A stretch of DNA of 60,424 nt from NCBI GenBank assembly GCA_964426135.1, contig CAYRPN010000022.1:1-60424 (forward strand), given 5' to 3'. The notes beneath the pieces are model-generated. The model was not told the origin of the DNA. It saw only the letters and a program-made list of their open reading frames with translations, and searched no databases. Shown here one piece after another: positions 59,483 through 60,424 of the stretch (position 1 is its first letter; each line of letters starts with the position of its first letter). The translations under genes and the position numbers were made by a program. This stretch comes from CAYRPN01 sp964426135. GTDB taxonomy: Bacteria; Planctomycetota; Phycisphaerae; Phycisphaerales; Phycisphaeraceae.

Positions 59483-60286
59483 TCAGAACTTGCCCCAACT
59501 GTCGTAGTTGTTGACGCCGTGCCAGTTGCCCAGCGATGTCACCACGCCTTTGGGATTCTTCGCGGACCAATTGCCGGCGCCGGTCCAGGTATTCGTCGGA
59601 TAGAAGTACCGCACGCTGGCGTCGATGGACGCATAGAAGCTTCCGCCGCCATGCCACGTGCCCTGGCTGTCGCCGGCGCAGTGTCCGGGCTCCGGCGAAC
59701 TGTTGTTGATCTGCGAAGCCGGATCCTCTTCACACAGGATCGGGACCGGCAAAGTCAACGTGCCCCCACCGGCGAGCGCGAACTGGGCGGTGAGTGGAAT
59801 CTTGCGCACCTGCGTCCCCGCGAATGCGATGAACAGCGCATAGTCGAACCCGCCGTTGCTGCCCACGCCGCTCTGGAAAACGCCTGTGGGCAGCGAGGGG
59901 CAGCGATACAGGCCCAGGTCGCTCGCGTAGGGAAACACGCTGCCTTTGCCGACGCAGGTCCAGACGTTGGGATCCTTGCCCATCAGCCAGTCGCTGTAAG
60001 GCATGCCGGCAGGTGAGTACCACGGATGGTAGAACGCGGGCATGCGGTCGGCGTGATCCGTCGTGTATCCGCCGAAGCCCAGCATCATCTGCCGCAGGTG
60101 GGAGGAGCATTGGGCGCGTCGTCCCTGTTCGCGTGCATTGCTGAGGCTCGGCAGAAGCAGCCCGATGAGCAACGTGAGAATGGAGACCACCACCAGGAGT
60201 TCGATCAGAGTGAATGCGAACGCACATTGGCGCGGCCGCGGCAATGGCGACGGATCCTGACGAGATAGGCAAACGGATGTGGCCAT
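59483..60286 (-). CDS. Prepilin-like protein
   Basis: The protein has 267 residues when started at ATG 60286 (MATSVCLSRQDPSPLPRP), which has GGGAG eight bases ahead (complement 60295-60299); ATG 60310 would add eight residues. The type III signal is AFTLIELLVVVSILTLLIG, with Phe at +1 and Glu at +5, near residue 25. The globular domain has loops YRCPSLPTG and HCAGDSQGTWHGG. It is the fourth orphan prepilin-like gene in the window. The last 114 bases (60311-60424) contain no recognisable gene. Confidence 0.85.
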   Translation of the reverse strand: MATSVCLSRQDPSPLPRPRQCAFAFTLIELLVVVSILTLLIGLLLPSLSNAREQGRRAQCSSHLRQMMLGFGGYTTDHADRMPAFYHPWYSPAGMPYSDWLMGKDPNVWTCVGKGSVFPYASDLGLYRCPSLPTGVFQSGVGSNGGFDYALFIAFAGTQVRKIPLTAQFALAGGGTLTLPVPILCEEDPASQINNSSPEPGHCAGDSQGTWHGGGSFYASIDASVRYFYPTNTWTGAGNWSAKNPKGVVTSLGNWHGVNNYDSWGKF

Positions 60287-60424
60287 CGAAATCGCTCCCG
60301 GCCGGGTCATTGAAGTATACCGCCGGATAAGGGGTCTGCCACAAATGCCATCAAGTTGAGGAGCCGTGAAGGATCAACATCGCATGTGGGACGACTTTCC
60401 AAGTCGTCCGGCTGGGAGCGAAGC

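Overview
The window looks like chromosomal DNA of a GC-rich planctomycete, probably of the Phycisphaerae type. The evidence is the gene content: a DUF1549/DUF1553 protein followed by a DUF1501 protein, DUF1080 (3-keto-disaccharide hydrolase) proteins with Tat signals, two PEP-CTERM exoproteins ending in RRRR-type tails, and four scattered proteins with a type IV prepilin-like N-terminus (FTLVE/FTLIE). A ResB/CcsA cytochrome c maturation system, a DUF6797-type propeller protein and a gliding-type (Gld) ABC transporter fit the same picture. No rRNA gene, convincing tRNA, CRISPR array or intact transposase gene was seen.

Layout. Bases 1-9378 hold a decayed PEBP gene and then secreted proteins: PEP-CTERM protein, DUF1549/DUF1553 with DUF1501, a prepilin-like protein, and two divergent DUF1080 proteins. 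Bases 10177-19190 are a long minus-strand run, read as lipoprotein, resB, ccsA, prepilin-like protein, pseudouridine synthase and GAF-HD-GYP phosphodiesterase. Bases 19413-23997 hold a DUF6797 propeller protein, a small membrane protein and a MoxR ATPase. Bases 24000-27120 are an accessory island, visibly poorer in GC at its left end. It carries a translationally coupled pair (a PD-(D/E)XK nuclease and an unknown partner), a PIN/antitoxin module and a HigBA module. Bases 28159-34246 hold a PhoR-like kinase, a prepilin-like protein, a second PEP-CTERM protein with a clear terminator, and two unknown genes. Bases 34271-40501 are a minus-strand Gld-type ABC operon: ATPase, a GldF-GldG fusion, and a DUF4340 protein fused to an FKBP prolyl isomerase. 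Bases 40902-50922 hold glycogen phosphorylase, an SDR dehydrogenase, a coiled-coil/Wzz-like membrane protein, a P1B-type metal ATPase and an ABC-2-like permease. Bases 51101-60286 hold three consecutive SPFH (HflK/HflC-like) genes, an omega-amidase-type nitrilase, a LEA-like lipoprotein, a peroxiredoxin lipoprotein and a fourth prepilin-like protein.

The most unusual feature is not a gene. About half of the gene junctions carry an imperfect palindrome of roughly 90-450 bp. These fall into about ten unrelated sequence families. Each is built as two inverted copies around a short spacer, often with a second, outer pair of inverted arms. They sit close to stop codons, between convergent genes and also between co-oriented genes of probable operons. 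One lies in frame inside a coding sequence, one supplies the start codon of a gene, and one supplies the last residues of another. The architecture resembles REP/BIME elements, but with many families mixed in one neighbourhood. This is the observation I would follow up first. Next are the nuclease pair in the island and the DUF4340-FKBP fusion.

Limits: function assignments rest on motifs and family memory, with no database search. Start codons were chosen by eye from ribosome binding sites and signal peptides, and repeat boundaries were aligned by eye.
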